From Paenibacillus thalictri (GTDB lineage: Bacteria > Bacillota > Bacilli > Paenibacillales > NBRC-103111), in the NCBI RefSeq assembly GCF_004307995.1, contig NZ_SIRE01000036.1:1-64000 (forward strand): 64,000 nt of DNA, given 5' to 3'. Both the position numbers and the translations under genes were made by a program. Shown here piece by piece: positions 61,832 to 64,000 of the stretch; positions within the stretch are counted from its first letter, which is position 1; each line of letters opens with the position of its first letter. Below the pieces are notes generated by a model, which was not told the DNA's origin, did not search any database, and was given only the letters and a program-made list of their open reading frames with translations.

Positions 61832-62782
61832 TTACACGCCGCCGTATTTGAACAGTTTGCTGATGCTGCCGCCGTCCACAATAATCCGCACCGCATTGGA
61901 AAGCAGTCCCGCTACACTTAACACCTTAAAGCGCGGGGAATGGTCTTCCGGTATTGCGATCGAGTCGGTGATAATGACCTCGCGAATGTTCGGATGATCC
62001 AGCCGCTGCAGCGCCGGTCCGGAGAACACGGGATGGCTGGCGAGAATAAACACATCGTTGGCGCCGCGCTCCTTCAAGCCTTCCACTACGTTGACGATGG
62101 TCGTGCCCGTATCGATCAAGTCCTCGATAATGACTGGCGTACGGCCTTCCACATCACCGATAACGTGAGTGACAACCGCTTCGTTATGCGCGTAGCGCTT
62201 CTTGAACATCATAGCAATCGGTGCGTGCAGGATGTTAGCCAGGTTCTCCGCGCGGGTCACGCCGCCGGCATCCGGAGACACGACGACCAGGTCGTCAATG
62301 TTTTTATTTTTGATATAATCGCTTAGCAGATCTTGTGCTGTCAGATGATCTACCGGAATGTTATAGAAACCTTGAATAGCCGGCGCATGCAAATCAATCG
62401 TCATCACGCGGTCTGCGCCTGCCGTTGTCAGCAGATCGGCGACCAGCTTGGCGGAAATCGGCTCACGCGGGGCCGCTTTACGCTCTTGTCGGGAGTAACC
62501 GTAATAAGGCAAAACCAGATTGATAGTCCGGGCTGAAGCTCTTTTCGCCGCATCCATCATCACCAGCAGTTCCATGAGGTGCTCGTTGATCGGATGAGAA
62601 AACGTTTGTACGAGAAATACGTCACAATTACGTATCGTCTCTTCATAGTGACAATAAATTTCTCCGCTTTTGAAACGGGAAAGCTTGATTTGGCCAAGCT
62701 TAACGTTTAACTGCTCACAAATTTTTTCAGCGAGTCGCGGGTTGGAAGAACCCGAAAAAATCTTTAATTTGCCGGTATCCAT
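61832..62782 (-). CDS. prs: Ribose-phosphate pyrophosphokinase
   Basis: The 316-residue protein has LVLPYYGYSRQERKA (ATP site), MTIDLHAPAIQGFY with the metal-binding His, and the PRPP motif VIIEDLIDTGTTIV. It makes PRPP for nucleotide, His and Trp synthesis. GGAGG lies 6 bases before the ATG. The main Bacillus prs lies beside gcaD elsewhere, so this may be a second copy placed near the His genes. Confidence 0.92.
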   Translation of the reverse strand: MDTGKLKIFSGSSNPRLAEKICEQLNVKLGQIKLSRFKSGEIYCHYEETIRNCDVFLVQTFSHPINEHLMELLVMMDAAKRASARTINLVLPYYGYSRQERKAAPREPISAKLVADLLTTAGADRVMTIDLHAPAIQGFYNIPVDHLTAQDLLSDYIKNKNIDDLVVVSPDAGGVTRAENLANILHAPIAMMFKKRYAHNEAVVTHVIGDVEGRTPVIIEDLIDTGTTIVNVVEGLKERGANDVFILASHPVFSGPALQRLDHPNIREVIITDSIAIPEDHSPRFKVLSVAGLLSNAVRIIVDGGSISKLFKYGGV

Positions 62783-63157
62783 GGTTACCTCCGAAAACGA
62801 TTGGGTTTAGTTATAAGCAGCCTTCCTCAGGCCGCGAAACAAATCTCTACGATGCCATAATGTCCATTCTCATTATACATGAAAAAATACGATTCCAATA
62901 GGTTCGAGTGTGCGTATCCGGCTGGAAATGTGGCTAAATTGTTAATTCACTTGCCACCTGCTACACAGTATTCCATATTCTTGACGGCCGGAAACATCGC
63001 CTCTCCAATTTGTTGCTTTGCAGCCCAATGCCGCTGTGTGTACGCGCAGCAAGGGCATTGGATGACACGGACGGCTGCCGCCCATTCTTGTCTCCATGCC
63101 CTTAACCCGCCCTGCATTCCATGAAAATGAACCCGAGAGCCCCGCCCTTACGGCTGG
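62783..63157. other. Gap between hisI and prs
   Basis: It holds a possible minus-strand promoter of prs (TATAAT at 62872-62877, with TTGGAA 15 bases upstream, a short spacer). No gene is supported; the plus-strand frame at 62879-63124 has no ribosome site. Confidence 0.4.
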
Positions 63158-63829
63158 CTATTTTTTATGCCGGCTGCCCAGCTCGCGCATTACATCGTCA
63201 AGCGGCAGCTGCTGCTCGCGCAGCAGCACCAGCAAGTGGTACAGCAGATCGCTGGCTTCGTAACGCAGCTCGTCGTGGCTGCGGTTTTTGGCGGCGATAA
63301 TGACCTCGGCGGTTTCTTCGCCGACTTTTTTCAAAATTTTGTCGACGCCTTTTTCAAAAAGATACGTCGTATATGCGCCTTCCGGACGCTCGGCGTCGCG
63401 CTGAGCAATCAGCGCCTCAAGCTCCCCGAGAATCGCAAACCGGTTGCCTTGCACCGGGCTCGCGTTATCCGCCGCCGATGCCGCTTCCTTGGAGAAGCAG
63501 CTGTAATCGCCGGTATGGCATGCCGGACCTGTCTGCTCCACAAGGACAAGCAGCGTATCGCCGTCGCAATCGTATTTGATCGAGCGCACTTTCTGAATGT
63601 GCCCGGACGTAGCCCCTTTGTGCCACAGCTCGCTGCGGGAACGGCTCCAGAACCAGGTTTCCCCGGACTCTGCCGTCAGCTTAAGCGACTCGGCATTCAT
63701 GTAGGCGAGCATCAATACTTCCTTGCTGACCGCATCCTGAACGACTGCAGGCACAAGACCCTGCGCATCCCATTTGATCGCCTGCTCCAGCTCCGACCAC
63801 TCTTGTTTCAACGACAATTGTTCTGTCAT
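63158..63829 (-). CDS. hisI: Bifunctional phosphoribosyl-AMP cyclohydrolase / phosphoribosyl-ATP pyrophosphatase
   Basis: Residues 1-120 form the HisI cyclohydrolase (WFWSRSRSELWHKGATSG, CDGDTLL, GPACHTGDYSCF) and 130-223 the HisE pyrophosphatase (KKVGEETAEVIIAAKN, LLYHLLVLL). It catalyses two steps of histidine synthesis. Its ATG overlaps the hisF stop (ATGA). Confidence 0.96.
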   Translation of the reverse strand: MTEQLSLKQEWSELEQAIKWDAQGLVPAVVQDAVSKEVLMLAYMNAESLKLTAESGETWFWSRSRSELWHKGATSGHIQKVRSIKYDCDGDTLLVLVEQTGPACHTGDYSCFSKEAASAADNASPVQGNRFAILGELEALIAQRDAERPEGAYTTYLFEKGVDKILKKVGEETAEVIIAAKNRSHDELRYEASDLLYHLLVLLREQQLPLDDVMRELGSRHKK

Positions 63830-64000
63830 CTGATCTCGACTCCCTTCTGTTTCAGCTCGTTTTTAACCCCTTGAATCGTTAATTCCTTATAATGGAAGAT
63901 GGTTGCCGCAAGACCTGCATCGGCTTTGCCTTCGGCAAACACATCGTAGAAATGCGCTTCATTGCCCGCCCCGCCGGAGGCGATCACGGGAATGCCCACC
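63826..64000 (-). CDS. hisF: Imidazole glycerol phosphate synthase subunit HisF, C-terminal part
   Basis: The last 57 residues of the frame read from the right edge (VGIPVIASGGAG, then FAEGKADAGLAATIFHYKE) are the HisF C-terminus. The gene begins beyond the window. It overlaps hisI by 4 bases. Confidence 0.9.
   Translation of the reverse strand, partial: VGIPVIASGGAGNEAHFYDVFAEGKADAGLAATIFHYKELTIQGVKNELKQKGVEIR

Noticed and set aside
1..64000. CRISPR array or cas genes
   Set aside because: No regular short repeats with unique spacers and no Cas-like protein were seen; the only regular repeat is the secG tail coding sequence.

Overview
The window comes from a low-to-moderate GC Gram-positive endospore-former, most likely Paenibacillus or a close relative (Paenibacillaceae). 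The right part carries gene orders typical of Bacillales: cggR-gap-pgk-tpiA-gpmI-eno, secG-rnr-smpB-ssrA, clpP, yuaF-floT, and hisFI-TPR-trxB...rapZ-yvcK-whiA-crh. Ribosome binding sites are strong GGAGG types, and rho-independent terminators are common. The identification rests on gene content and protein style, not on a database match.

Layout. Positions 1-16.1 kb are AT-richer accessory DNA, read almost entirely on the minus strand and packed with candidate defence genes. In order these are: an IS21-like end that has cut a Ser/Thr kinase; a GHKL ATPase fused to a PD-(D/E)xK-like nuclease; an Mrr-type nuclease flanked by two decayed relatives of another Mrr gene; a TerY-P triad (vWA, PP2C, atypical kinase); a HEPN protein with a Schlafen/AlbA_2 protein; a protein with two nuclease-like motifs next to an AbiGi-like protein; an intact Mrr-like membrane endonuclease; and a lipoprotein. 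A degenerate second copy of ssrA (tmRNA) lies at 16.15-16.47 kb. Positions 16.5-32.5 kb form a second accessory block: PIN protein, HD-GHKL protein, two tandem serine recombinases, RusA-like protein, RadC, several small plasmid-style ORFs, an ArdA-like antirestriction protein, an XRE regulator with a palindromic operator, and an SLH-domain surface protein. The block ends exactly at the 3' end of the intact ssrA gene (32560-32920, minus). The 45-bp 3' end of ssrA is repeated identically at 16153-16197 and 32559-32603, so the block looks like an element integrated at ssrA, probably one of several tandem insertions at this hotspot.

From 33 kb to the right edge the DNA is GC-richer core chromosome: smpB, rnr and secG (trans-translation, RNA decay, secretion); an M50-like protease; the glycolytic operon under CggR control with a recognisable operator and promoter; tRNA-Arg(CCG); clpP with a CtsR box; a chemotaxis receptor; the flotillin pair yuaF-floT; a secreted copper-amine-oxidase-N/PKD protein; a Crh-like HPr that keeps His15; whiA-yvcK-rapZ; glucokinase; the FetAB-type exporter; trxB; a TPR protein; prs; hisI; and the 3' end of hisF.

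The most interesting features are these: (i) the duplicated, frameshifted and inverted ssrA remnants at the island boundary; (ii) a near-identical promoter-plus-leader cassette with a terminator/antiterminator-like fold placed in front of two unrelated defence loci (TerY-P triad and Mrr-like nuclease); (iii) several two-gene candidate defence systems, notably PIN plus HD-GHKL, GHKL-nuclease, and AbiGi-like plus dual-nuclease.
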